Positions 4,776-11,809 of a stretch of 15,168 nucleotides of DNA are shown here, piece after piece. The translations under genes and the position numbers were made by a program. The DNA lies in the NCBI GenBank assembly GCA_046304755.1, contig JBKCDO010000042.1, forward strand, positions 1 through 15,168, given 5' to 3'. Source of the stretch: JAIBBG01 sp046304755 (GTDB lineage Bacteria; Bacteroidota; Bacteroidia; Flavobacteriales_D; Sanyastnellaceae). Under the pieces are notes generated by a model. The model searched no databases. It was not told the DNA's origin and was given only the letters and a program-made list of their open reading frames with translations. Within the stretch, counting starts at the first letter, position 1. Every line of letters begins with the position of its first letter.

Positions 4776-5690
4776 CTAAAAATTATTTCTGGGGTGCATC
4801 CGTGAATGGATGCTCTTTAATTTCTCAATACTGTTGTGGGTGTACACTTGCGTAGCCGCTAGACTCGAGTGACCGAGTATTTCTTTGATGACATTCAATT
4901 CAGCTCCGTTGTTTAGCATATGCGTTGCGAAAGTGTGACGAAGTACGTGAGGACTCTTCCTCTGAATGGTTGTTACTTGGGAAAGGTAAAATTTAACTTT
5001 GAGATAAACAAGGGATTTTGTCACTTTTTTACCACTGTCAGTAACTACGAGACTTTCGAAGCTATGCGAACCGAATTCCCGGTTCCTTAAATCGATATAC
5101 TCTTTTATCCTGTTCATCATCTGTTGTCCCAACGGCACGTACCGCATTTTATTCCGTTTGCCCAGGACTTTTATCTGCTTAATGGAGTGATCCACATCCG
5201 CATCCCGTAATCCGAGCAGTTCTGCTTGTCTTATACCTGTTTCGTACAAAAGGGTTACAATCAGTTCATCTCTTTTTAACGAAAATGGGGAAGAATCTTC
5301 TTTCCGAATAAACTGTTCACTGTCTGAAATGTGATACAAGGCCTGTGCGCCTTTTTCTTCCACGAACACCGGCAGGCGCGAAGGTCGCTTGGGTTTGGGA
5401 ATATTCCGGGCAGGGTTGGCGCTGATAATGCCTTCTTTCATCCAGAACCGCATGAGGGCATTCACTGCAGATAACTTGCGGTGCACGGATGCTGCTGAAT
5501 AGTCGGTGTCCATCAGCTGCGCCATCCAGGAGCGCACCACTGACGAAGTAATCTCTTGTGGGGATTCTAACTGATATTCTTTCTTGCAGTATTGCGAGAA
5601 CTGAGCAAGGTCAACAGCATAGGAATCAATCGTATGCTGCGAGCACCGCTTCTCGGTGAGGAGGTAGTTCAAGAATTTTTCAGTTTGCAC
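4776..5690 (-). CDS. xerC: Tyrosine recombinase XerC/XerD
   Basis: A 304-residue tyrosine recombinase that resolves chromosome dimers at dif. The N-terminal SAM-like core-binding domain covers about 1-90 (NYLLTEKRCSQHTIDSYAVD). The catalytic domain contains the full set: Arg154 in TGIRQAELL, Lys178 in VLGKRNK, His248 and Arg251 in SPHVLRHTF, His274 in LGHSSL and the nucleophile Tyr283 in QVYTH. Length and motifs are those of Xer proteins, not of phage or conjugative integrases. It begins with GTG (5690-5688), and no Shine-Dalgarno is present. It follows rpsU across a strong hairpin (5699-5738), which may lower its expression relative to rpsU. XerC and XerD cannot be told apart here; the symbol follows usual annotation of this locus. 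Confidence 0.94.
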   Translation of the reverse strand: MQTEKFLNYLLTEKRCSQHTIDSYAVDLAQFSQYCKKEYQLESPQEITSSVVRSWMAQLMDTDYSAASVHRKLSAVNALMRFWMKEGIISANPARNIPKPKRPSRLPVFVEEKGAQALYHISDSEQFIRKEDSSPFSLKRDELIVTLLYETGIRQAELLGLRDADVDHSIKQIKVLGKRNKMRYVPLGQQMMNRIKEYIDLRNREFGSHSFESLVVTDSGKKVTKSLVYLKVKFYLSQVTTIQRKSPHVLRHTFATHMLNNGAELNVIKEILGHSSLAATQVYTHNSIEKLKSIHSRMHPRNNF

Positions 5691-5698
5691 TATAGCAA

Positions 5699-5738
5699 GA
5701 AAGGTGAGAATTTGGCTTAAACCAAAATCTCACCTTTC
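5699..5738 (-). terminator. Hairpin between rpsU and xerC
   Basis: A long inverted repeat: 11 bp (5699-5709 with 5728-5738), one A/A mismatch, 5 more bp (TTTGG 5711-5715 with CCAAA 5722-5726) and a 6-nt loop. On the minus strand it sits 8 nt before the xerC GTG and is followed only by a short pyrimidine stretch. It could be a partial terminator or processing site that lowers xerC and hpf expression relative to rpsU. A second 6-bp hairpin (GAACAG 5746-5751, CTGTTC 5756-5761) directly follows the rpsU stop. Confidence 0.65.
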
Positions 5739-5761
5739 ATATTGTGAACAGTAGGCTGTTC

Positions 5762-5953
5762 TTACATCTCTTCGCGACGAAGCTCTGAAATATAAGCGGC
5801 CTTTTTAATCTCTTCTCTGCGCCATACACTCTTCTTGGTGTATGCCTGACGGCTACGCAATTCTTTTACAACGCCTGTTTTTTCGAATTTCTTCTTGAAC
5901 TTCTTCAGCGCGCGGTCGATGCTTTCGCCTTCTTTTACCGGAATGATCAACAT
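5762..5953 (-). CDS. rpsU: Small ribosomal subunit protein bS21
   Basis: A 63-residue, very basic protein matching Bacteroidota bS21: MLIIPVKEGESIDRALKKFK, then KKFEKTGVVKELRSRQAY and a Lys/Arg-rich C-terminal helix. bS21 sits near the 3' end of 16S rRNA on the platform of the small subunit. In Flavobacteriia it helps to hide the anti-Shine-Dalgarno sequence, and its own mRNA keeps a strong Shine-Dalgarno for autoregulation. That pattern is present here: AAGGAGGT (5970-5963) stands 9 nt before ATG, while no other gene in the window has such a site. A strong Bacteroidota promoter lies upstream. It is the first gene of the rpsU-xerC-hpf group. Confidence 0.96.
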   Translation of the reverse strand: MLIIPVKEGESIDRALKKFKKKFEKTGVVKELRSRQAYTKKSVWRREEIKKAAYISELRREEM

Positions 5954-5962
5954 AATGGATAT

Positions 5963-5970
5963 ACCTCCTT
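5963..5970 (-). promoter_or_regulatory. Strong Shine-Dalgarno of rpsU
   Basis: AAGGAGGT on the minus strand, 8 contiguous bases complementary to the canonical 16S rRNA 3' tail, with a 9-nt spacer to the rpsU ATG. It stands out because the other genes checked here lack recognisable sites. In Flavobacterium this exception is known to allow bS21-deficient ribosomes to translate rpsU preferentially. Confidence 0.85.
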
Positions 5971-5983
5971 CATTTTAGGAACG

Positions 5984-6016
5984 CAAAAGTAGTGACCATG
6001 AAAGGGTTAAACCAAA
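5984..6016 (-). promoter_or_regulatory. rpsU promoter, Bacteroidota sigma-A type
   Basis: On the minus strand TTTG (6016-6013), a 21-nt spacer and a perfect TAnnTTTG box, TACTTTTG (5991-5984). The transcript would start about 5 nt further on, giving a leader of roughly 25 nt that contains the Shine-Dalgarno site. Confidence 0.8.
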
Positions 6017-6055
6017 CTTTTTTTCACAATGGCTTTCCATGGGTGGTGAGCGAAC

Positions 6056-6063
6056 TACTTTCG
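6056..6063 (+). promoter_or_regulatory. Possible -7 box of the FISUMP lipoprotein gene
   Basis: TACTTTCG, one base off TAnnTTTG, ends 5 nt before the preferred ATG at 6069. A weak TTTC lies 18 nt upstream (6034-6037). If used, the mRNA would be leaderless or nearly so. Identical TACTTTCG lies upstream of parA and TACCTTCG upstream of pruA. Confidence 0.4.
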
Positions 6064-6068
6064 TCGGC

Positions 6069-8090
6069 ATGAAGTCGCTGCTGTATTGCTGTTTGGGCGC
6101 GGTCATGCTCCTGTTGGCCGCCTGCAAAAAGGATGAACCGTCTGTTGAGTTGCCACCCGCTGAAGTGCCTATCGTTCCCGCACCTGACACGGTGGATTTC
6201 GGTTCCACCCGAACAGTGAACGTCATGGGCGTGGTGCGCGATGAGTCCGGAAATAGCATAGCAGGAGCCCTTGTCAGCGGTTTATGGAGTAATCAAACCA
6301 CCACCACCGATGCCCGTGGATTTTTCCGCCTGGAGGAATTGGTCTGTTATGAAACGAATGCATCGATCACAGTCTCCAAATCCGGTTATTTCAAGGGAAG
6401 CCGCACCTGGATTCCGACTTCCGGGGGCGATAACCGCATCGAGATTCAACTGCTGAGTGATGCGGCTGTCGGAAATTTTCAGGCTGATCAGGGCGGTAGT
6501 GTCGAGGCGGAAGGTTTCACCTTGAATTTTCCCCCCAATGGAATGGTACTTAACGGAAGTCCCTACCAGGGCAATGTCAGCGTTTCGCTCAATGCCATTG
6601 ACCCGACGGAGCTTATCACCATGAGCCGCCAAATGCCGGGCGACTTATCAGGCATGCACAATGGTGAGCGCATGGCACTTCGCTCCATGGGCATGGCCGC
6701 CATCGAACTGCGCAGTGAATCAGGCGAAATCTTGCAGCCGGCGGCCGGTTCACCGGTAGAAATGCGGTGTATTATTCCATCGGATATGCAAGCATCAGCG
6801 CCTCAAAGTATTCCATTGTGGTCGTTCAATGAAGCCCTCGGATTGTGGGATTACGAAGGCGCCGCGCAGCGCGTCGGTAATGCATACGTGGGGTCGGCAT
6901 CGCATTTTTCTTATTGGAACTTTGATGTCGAGTCGGCCGGGGTGAATTATACGCTTACGGTCAATTACAGCGAATTGCCTATCGGGTTTTATCCGTTGGA
7001 TAATGCTGTGCTCATGCTCAGCAGCGCATCGGCCGGAACCATTCCCGGTACAACGGGAACCAACGGTCAGGTATCCGGACTGGTGCCATCCAATGAAGTC
7101 ATGCAGTTGCAAGTTTTCTTACCCTGCGGCGACGGATACCAGGAAGTCTACACAGTGTCAGTGGGGCCATTTACGCAAGACATCCAACAAACGATTGAGA
7201 TTAACTCCCTTCCGTATTTGACTACGGTGCAAGGCGTCCTGCAAGATTGCAGTGGCAATTTTAGTACAGGATACATTTGGTGGAATGATGAGCGAGTGGT
7301 TTATACAGAGGACGGCTCGTTCCTTTTGACGACCTGTTCGGGTTCCAATCAAATCCAAGCCTATTGCTTCAATAATGGGCAGGCAGGAACGGGCTTTGTG
7401 TCGGATTTGATTATTAGCCCGGGATTAGCTTCCGATGTGACGTTGGTTTGCGAAGATTGTTTTCCGATTGGAGCCCCGGGTGCAGGCGTTACAGATATCG
7501 ACGGCAATAATTATCCAACGGTTATCAATGGAACACAAGAATGGATGGCGGCCAACCTTACGGTCACACGCTTTTCCAATGGCGATGCTATCTCTGAAGT
7601 AACGGACAACGCGCAATGGGCCGGCACCACAACCCCGGCTTGGTGTTATCTAGATAACAACACGGCTAATAATGTCATTTTCGGCAAGCTCTATCATGGT
7701 TCAGTAAGCATCGATACACGCAACGTTTGTCCCAGCGGTTGGCACTTGCCCTCCAATGATGATTGGCAAACGCTGATCACCACCCTTGGTGGTTCCTCTG
7801 TGGCGGCATCTGCCATGCGCACAACCGGTACGATACAAGACGGCACCGGTTTCTGGCCTTTTGATAATGTAATCTCCAATAACGTGAGTGGATTCTCTGC
7901 TCAACCCGGTGAGTTCCGGAATACCGATGGAACCTTTACAGACCTGGTAGTATCGGCCAATTGGTGGTCGAGCACGGAAGCTACAGCCACGACGAACTTC
8001 ACCGTTGGGATTTATAGCTTCTCCAATACGACGTTCAACCAAGACCTGGATCGTGCCTATGGAATGTCGATCCGATGCATCCGCGACTAA
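6069..8090 (+). CDS. Surface lipoprotein with C-terminal FISUMP domain
   Basis: A 673-residue lipoprotein from the chosen start. MKSLLYCCLGAVMLLLAAC is a lipoprotein signal peptide with Cys19 as the acylated residue; the next residues KKDEPS resemble the acidic surface-export signal of Bacteroidota lipoproteins. Domains in order: a carboxypeptidase-regulatory-like beta-sandwich (about 50-130, NVMGVVRDESGNSIAGALVSG); a beta-rich region (about 133-290) with IDPTELITMSRQMPGDL and SIPLWSFNEALGLW, reminding me of CILP/FAM171-type ectodomains; a linker region with several Cys pairs (about 290-470); and a FISUMP domain (about 474-673) with DIDGNNYPTV, GTQEWMAANL, CPSGWHLPS, WWSSTE and the final SIRCIRD. 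FISUMP domains are thought to act in surface binding; the ligand is unknown. An in-frame ATG at 6039 would add ten residues before the signal and is less likely. Confidence 0.92.
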   Translation: MKSLLYCCLGAVMLLLAACKKDEPSVELPPAEVPIVPAPDTVDFGSTRTVNVMGVVRDESGNSIAGALVSGLWSNQTTTTDARGFFRLEELVCYETNASITVSKSGYFKGSRTWIPTSGGDNRIEIQLLSDAAVGNFQADQGGSVEAEGFTLNFPPNGMVLNGSPYQGNVSVSLNAIDPTELITMSRQMPGDLSGMHNGERMALRSMGMAAIELRSESGEILQPAAGSPVEMRCIIPSDMQASAPQSIPLWSFNEALGLWDYEGAAQRVGNAYVGSASHFSYWNFDVESAGVNYTLTVNYSELPIGFYPLDNAVLMLSSASAGTIPGTTGTNGQVSGLVPSNEVMQLQVFLPCGDGYQEVYTVSVGPFTQDIQQTIEINSLPYLTTVQGVLQDCSGNFSTGYIWWNDERVVYTEDGSFLLTTCSGSNQIQAYCFNNGQAGTGFVSDLIISPGLASDVTLVCEDCFPIGAPGAGVTDIDGNNYPTVINGTQEWMAANLTVTRFSNGDAISEVTDNAQWAGTTTPAWCYLDNNTANNVIFGKLYHGSVSIDTRNVCPSGWHLPSNDDWQTLITTLGGSSVAASAMRTTGTIQDGTGFWPFDNVISNNVSGFSAQPGEFRNTDGTFTDLVVSANWWSSTEATATTNFTVGIYSFSNTTFNQDLDRAYGMSIRCIRD

Positions 8091-8095
8091 CGGGA

Positions 8096-8125
8096 TTTGA
8101 AGTGAGCGTATTTGCGCTATTTTGC
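8096..8125 (+). promoter_or_regulatory. Promoter candidate of the SDR-like gene
   Basis: TTTG (8096-8099), an 18-nt spacer and TATTTTGC (8118-8125), a one-base-shorter form of TAnnTTTG. It lies right behind the stop codon of the lipoprotein gene and gives a leader of about 10 nt to ATG 8143. It argues against starts further upstream. Confidence 0.5.
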
Positions 8126-8142
8126 ACCACTATCTCAAACCT

Positions 8143-8757
8143 ATGAAAGTCATTGTTTTTGGAGCCAACGGCCGTGTTGGCGCTCAAGTGGTGAAACGCG
8201 CACTGGAAAAAGGACATAAGGTCACCGCATTTGTTCGAACCTCTGAATCGGTGTCGCTACTGCATCCCAATTTGCAAGTCGTGCAAGGCGATGCCATGCT
8301 GCAACAGGACGTGGAAAAATACATGGTCGGACAGGAGGCCGTGATTTCCTGTTTGAGTTCCAATGAAATTTCGTACCGGTTGGTGTTTATCAATCATATC
8401 ATCAACTCCATGCGTCGCCACAAGGTGAAGCGCGTAATCGCCATCGGAGGAATCGGCGCTTTGCAAGCCAGTGAGCATTTGAAGGTGTACGAAACCGCCA
8501 CTTTTCCGAGGGAGTACGTTGATCTGACTCAGGCGCACATTCGCGTGCTTGATGCCTTATTGACCAGTCGCCTGGAATTCACCTTTGTTTGTCCGCCGAT
8601 GATTGAAGAGGCTGAACGCACGGGTGCTTATAAAGTTCATGACAACTACCCAACACCGGGTTGGAAAATCACCAGTGGTGATATGGCCGACTTCATGGTT
8701 ACCGAACTCACCGAGCGCAAACACGTGGGCGTGAAGGTGGGGATTTCTAATGCGTGA
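8143..8757 (+). CDS. NmrA/SDR-like NAD(P)-binding protein
   Basis: A 204-residue atypical short-chain dehydrogenase/reductase of the NAD(P)H-binding, NmrA-like type. The start MKVIVFGANGRVG puts the Rossmann loop GANGRVG at residues 7-13, with Arg38 in AFVRTSE after the second strand, which suggests NADPH preference. VISCLSS is the fourth-strand region, and VKRVIAIGGIGAL the next strand. LEFTFVCPPMI and the final TSGDMADFMVTEL are characteristic of this family. The usual SDR catalytic Tyr-x-x-x-Lys is not obvious, as in other NmrA-like proteins, so it could be a redox sensor or a flavin/biliverdin reductase-like enzyme. The substrate is unknown. A TTG reading from 8122 exists, but the promoter candidate overlaps it. 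It is cytoplasmic; the next gene begins 52 bp later. Confidence 0.85.
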   Translation: MKVIVFGANGRVGAQVVKRALEKGHKVTAFVRTSESVSLLHPNLQVVQGDAMLQQDVEKYMVGQEAVISCLSSNEISYRLVFINHIINSMRRHKVKRVIAIGGIGALQASEHLKVYETATFPREYVDLTQAHIRVLDALLTSRLEFTFVCPPMIEEAERTGAYKVHDNYPTPGWKITSGDMADFMVTELTERKHVGVKVGISNA

Positions 8758-8809
8758 TTTACTCGCTGCTTTCTTCAACTAAAGGGCTATTGAATGCCCG
8801 GCTTTATCC

Positions 8810-10597
8810 ATGAAACATTTCATCATCCTAGCGCTGCTTTGGTTTGCTCACGCTGCTTCTGCACAAGTACAATTCACCGTTGCGCTGCAGAATCCAACCG
8901 AAGAGATTGGTGATGCTTCCTGTGCACTGCAGGTTACGGAGGGCGTTCCGCCGTTCACCTATCAATGGTCGAAGCGAGATGCGACACTCGATAGTCCTGT
9001 GTGTAGTGCCATGCAGGAAGGTCTTGATTATACGATTACCGTAACCGATAGCCTTGGTCACACCGCCATGCAAACCGTGTCGGTGCCGGCTACGTCGATC
9101 GAGGAACAGTTGAACCGCTGGTTCACGCCACTCGTGGATGCCATGGCCATGGTGCTGCTTTGGGATCCGTTTGCGGCTTGTGGGATTTATGATCCCGTAG
9201 TCTATGATGCTGCCGGTGCTCCCGTGCTGCATCCCAACGGTGATCCGGTGACGCAAGATTGCTGGCTCGTGGTGGTACTCTTGATTGGCGCCGCCTGTTG
9301 GTTTACCTTCTATTTCGGCTTTATCAATGTGCGCGGATTTCGACACGCAGTCGATATCACGCTGGGCCGCTACGCCAAGCCCGAAGACAGGGGAGAGGTC
9401 TCCCAGTTTCAGGCGCTCACGGCGGCGCTCAGTGGCACGCTGGGATTGGGCAATATTTCGCTGGTGGCTGTAGCCATTGCTGTTGGTGGACCGGGTGCTA
9501 CGTTTTGGATGATTGTCGCCGGACTGGTGGGCATGAGCAGCAAGTTTGTGGAATGTACCCTGGGGGTGAAGTACCGACAGATTGCAGCGGATGGCGAGGT
9601 GAGTGGAGGCCCAATGTATTATTTGTCGAAGGGCCTGGCCGCGCGCAACATGAAGGGTTTGGGACGCATCCTGGCTGTGGTTTTTGCCATCATGTGTGTG
9701 GGTGGAACCCTCGGTGGAGGCAATATGATTCAGGCCAATCAAGCCTATGCGCAGGTGTCGCAAACCCTCGGCGGCGATACGATTTCATCGCTCACCTTCG
9801 GGATAGTTATGGCGCTTGCCGTTGGATTGGTGATTGTCGGAGGGATCAAAAGCATTGCGCGCGTGACCGACAAAGTGGTGCCGTTTATGGTGGTGGTGTA
9901 CTGTGTGTTTTCACTCATCATCATTGGAGTTAACGTGGCTCACATCGGCGATGCCTTCGCACAAATCTGGAACGGAGCGTTTCACCCCGATGCGATGAAA
10001 GGTGGGTTTATCGGTGTCATGATGATGGGCTTCCGCCGCGCGAGTTTTAGCAATGAAGCCGGAATTGGATCGGCTAGTATTGCGCACAGCGCAAGTAAAA
10101 CCGATCGCCCCGTAAGCGAAGGATTGGTTTCATTGCTGGAGCCGTTTATCGATACCGTTATCGTGTGCACTATGACGGCCCTTGTGCTCGTGTTTACAGG
10201 CTACGCAGCCGATCCGCAAGGACTCACGGGTTCGACACTCACGAACGCTGCGTTCACGCAAGTGTTCCCTTGGTTTGATTGGGTGTTGATGTTGGCGATT
10301 ATACTATTTGCCTTTGCCACGATGATTTCCTGGAGTTATTACGGCATGAAGTCGTGGGCGTATCTGTTTGGTGAACGCAAATGGATTAAGCAGTCCTTCA
10401 ATATAGTATTCATGATGTGCACCGTCTTGGGTACGGTGTCAGGTCTCGGAGCTGTAGTTGATTTCAGTGATATGATGATTCTGGGAATGGCGTTCCCTAA
10501 CATCATCGGTTTGCTCATCATGAGCGGTGAGGTAAAGGCGGACCTGCGTCAGTACATGTCTGATTTGAAAAGCGGATTGATTAAGCGGTACAAATGA
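8810..10597 (+). CDS. agcS: Sodium:alanine symporter with SprB-like N-domain
   Basis: A 595-residue alanine or glycine:cation symporter (AgcS family, APC superfamily) for sodium-driven amino acid uptake across the inner membrane. An extra N-terminus comes first: signal peptide MKHFIILALLWFAHAASAQ (1-19), then about 70 residues (20-92) with EGVPPFTYQW and GLDYTITVTDSLGH, the pattern of a SprB/PKD-like beta-sandwich. The symporter core follows from about 98, with hydrophobic helices from about 152 on. The signature segment is GLGNISLVAVAIAVGGPGA (212-230), where the usual NIAGVA reads NISLVA. Later helices include FGIVMALAVGLVIVGGIKSI and the conserved RRASFSNEAGIGSA. The N-domain would face the periplasm. 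It shares a 4-bp ATGA overlap with fdhD. The transported amino acid is inferred from the family only. Confidence 0.92.
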   Translation: MKHFIILALLWFAHAASAQVQFTVALQNPTEEIGDASCALQVTEGVPPFTYQWSKRDATLDSPVCSAMQEGLDYTITVTDSLGHTAMQTVSVPATSIEEQLNRWFTPLVDAMAMVLLWDPFAACGIYDPVVYDAAGAPVLHPNGDPVTQDCWLVVVLLIGAACWFTFYFGFINVRGFRHAVDITLGRYAKPEDRGEVSQFQALTAALSGTLGLGNISLVAVAIAVGGPGATFWMIVAGLVGMSSKFVECTLGVKYRQIAADGEVSGGPMYYLSKGLAARNMKGLGRILAVVFAIMCVGGTLGGGNMIQANQAYAQVSQTLGGDTISSLTFGIVMALAVGLVIVGGIKSIARVTDKVVPFMVVVYCVFSLIIIGVNVAHIGDAFAQIWNGAFHPDAMKGGFIGVMMMGFRRASFSNEAGIGSASIAHSASKTDRPVSEGLVSLLEPFIDTVIVCTMTALVLVFTGYAADPQGLTGSTLTNAAFTQVFPWFDWVLMLAIILFAFATMISWSYYGMKSWAYLFGERKWIKQSFNIVFMMCTVLGTVSGLGAVVDFSDMMILGMAFPNIIGLLIMSGEVKADLRQYMSDLKSGLIKRYK

Positions 10598-11385
10598 GTC
10601 AGCCCATCAATGTCCGCGCCTATGAAGGCATAAAAGAATCGGCGACTAGTTTGGATCCCGTTCAGGATGCATTGACCATTGAACAACCGCTTGCGATTGC
10701 CATCAATGACGAGCCTTTTACGCTCACCATGCAGACGCCCGGGGATGAATTGGATCTTGCTTATGGACTGCTGCTCACCGAAGGAGTTTTCAAGAAAGGC
10801 GCAGCTCTACCGCCTATCGATATCAAAGAGAAAAGTGCGGAAGGTTTTATATCAGGTTTGAATGTTCGCATCGAAGCATCTGCATTGCGTGATGTTCAAC
10901 TCAACAAGCGCAGTTTACTCTCGGTAGCGAGCTGTGGTATTTGCGGCAAGACCGAGCTTGATTTGCCAAAGGGCAGGGTAGAAGCTGCATCTTCACGGCC
11001 GGATATTGCCACGATTGATCGCATGTTCGAAATCATGCAGGCCGGACAGTCGGCCTTTCTCAGCAGCGGGGGTTGTCATGCTGCTGCGGCTTTTAATGCC
11101 TCGTTTGAATTGATGGTGCTGCGCGAGGATATCGGCAGGCACAATGCTGTTGACAAAGTGATTGGTGCTTTGTTGACGCAGGGAAAATTGTCGGATGCGC
11201 GCTTTCTGCTCGTGAGCGGAAGGGTTTCCTACGAAATTGTGGTGAAGTGCTTCATGGCCGGAATACCCGCGTTGTTGGCTGTGTCTGCTCCATCATCGCT
11301 CGCAGTGGATTTCTGCAAGGAGCTGGGCATCACACTTTACGGTTTTTGTCGCCCGGGCAGAGCCACGTGTTACAGTGCGCCATAA
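10594..11385 (+). CDS. fdhD: Formate dehydrogenase accessory sulfurtransferase FdhD
   Basis: A 263-residue FdhD protein. It passes sulfur from a cysteine desulfurase to the molybdenum (or tungsten) bis-MGD cofactor so that formate dehydrogenase becomes active. The sulfur-carrying pair is Cys114 and Cys117 in SCGICGK (113-119). Further family blocks are SSGGCHAAA (157-165), LREDIGRHNAVDKVIGA (176-192) with the catalytic-site His, VSGRVSYEIVVK (207-218) and APSSLAVDF (232-240). Length is normal and the protein looks intact. No formate dehydrogenase or molybdopterin gene lies in the window. The start codon overlaps the symporter stop (ATGA), so translation is coupled. The hairpin at 11389-11419 ends the transcript. 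Confidence 0.95.
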   Translation: MSQPINVRAYEGIKESATSLDPVQDALTIEQPLAIAINDEPFTLTMQTPGDELDLAYGLLLTEGVFKKGAALPPIDIKEKSAEGFISGLNVRIEASALRDVQLNKRSLLSVASCGICGKTELDLPKGRVEAASSRPDIATIDRMFEIMQAGQSAFLSSGGCHAAAAFNASFELMVLREDIGRHNAVDKVIGALLTQGKLSDARFLLVSGRVSYEIVVKCFMAGIPALLAVSAPSSLAVDFCKELGITLYGFCRPGRATCYSAP

Positions 11386-11388
11386 ACA

Positions 11389-11419
11389 AAAAGCCCTCGC
11401 ATCAGTTGCAAGGGCTTTT
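11389..11419. terminator. Bidirectional terminator, fdhD and the small gene
   Basis: AAAAGCCCT (11389-11397) pairs perfectly with AGGGCTTTT (11411-11419). One C/A mismatch and three inner pairs (GCA with TGC) follow, closing a 5-nt loop. T-runs lie on both strands. It stands 3 bp after the fdhD stop and about 40 bp beyond the end of the convergent minus-strand small gene. Confidence 0.85.
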
Positions 11420-11459
11420 AAACGCAGATTTTAGATTTTCATTTTTAAGCATAAGATCT

Positions 11460-11657
11460 TCAAGCTGTCATCCAGGGCGGCAAGACATTGTTGCGGCGCG
11501 CCTGCATGATGAGCTGGTTGTATGTATGTTGTAGTTGTTGGTGATAGTTCGGGAACATGGCCTTTACGCGCGACATCTTCAATTGCATATCGGCGAGGGT
11601 ATTCATCAAATCAGCGACCTGGCCGAGTTGAGCATTCTTTTTATCCTGGTTTTGCAT
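11460..11657 (-). CDS. Small hypothetical protein
   Basis: A 65-residue protein of no family I can name. It starts with ATG at 11657, is helical throughout and rich in Gln, Asn, Met and Leu: QLGQVADLMNTLADMQLKMS is an amphipathic helix with heptad-like hydrophobics, then FPNYHQQLQHTYNQL forms a second helix, and it ends in NNVLPPWMTA. No signal peptide, membrane segment or Cys is present. I take it as real because it fills the gap between two firmly called genes, has protein-like composition, and its end faces a shared bidirectional terminator. It is transcribed away from pruA; their starts are about 150 bp apart. Its function is unknown; a small helical-hairpin dimer or adaptor is possible. 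Confidence 0.65.
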   Translation of the reverse strand: MQNQDKKNAQLGQVADLMNTLADMQLKMSRVKAMFPNYHQQLQHTYNQLIMQARRNNVLPPWMTA

Positions 11658-11785
11658 CGTTTCTGAGTTTAGGTATTTGTTCTTTGAACGGGGGCTCCAA
11701 ATGAAAGGTTACAAAGCGGGTTATTTTTTTTTCGGATGCTCGTAAATGGCACCCTTGCGACATGCTTTCGATTGAGGCTGGCGCT

Positions 11786-11793
11786 TACCTTCG
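11786..11793 (+). promoter_or_regulatory. Possible pruA -7 box
   Basis: TACCTTCG, a close variant of TAnnTTTG, 16 nt before the pruA ATG at 11810. No good -33 TTTG at the normal distance was found. It lies between two in-frame ATG codons and favours the downstream start. Confidence 0.4.
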
Positions 11794-11809
11794 CCCAAAA
11801 TTTTTGAGT

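Noticed and set aside
4776..5690. Integrase of a mobile element rather than XerC/D
   Set aside because: Length, motifs and the rpsU-xerC-hpf context are those of the housekeeping recombinase; no att-like repeats or cargo genes were seen beside it.
8828..9763. 311-codon minus-strand open frame opposite the symporter gene
   Set aside because: His/Arg-rich translation typical of an antisense frame; the plus strand encodes a convincing AgcS protein.
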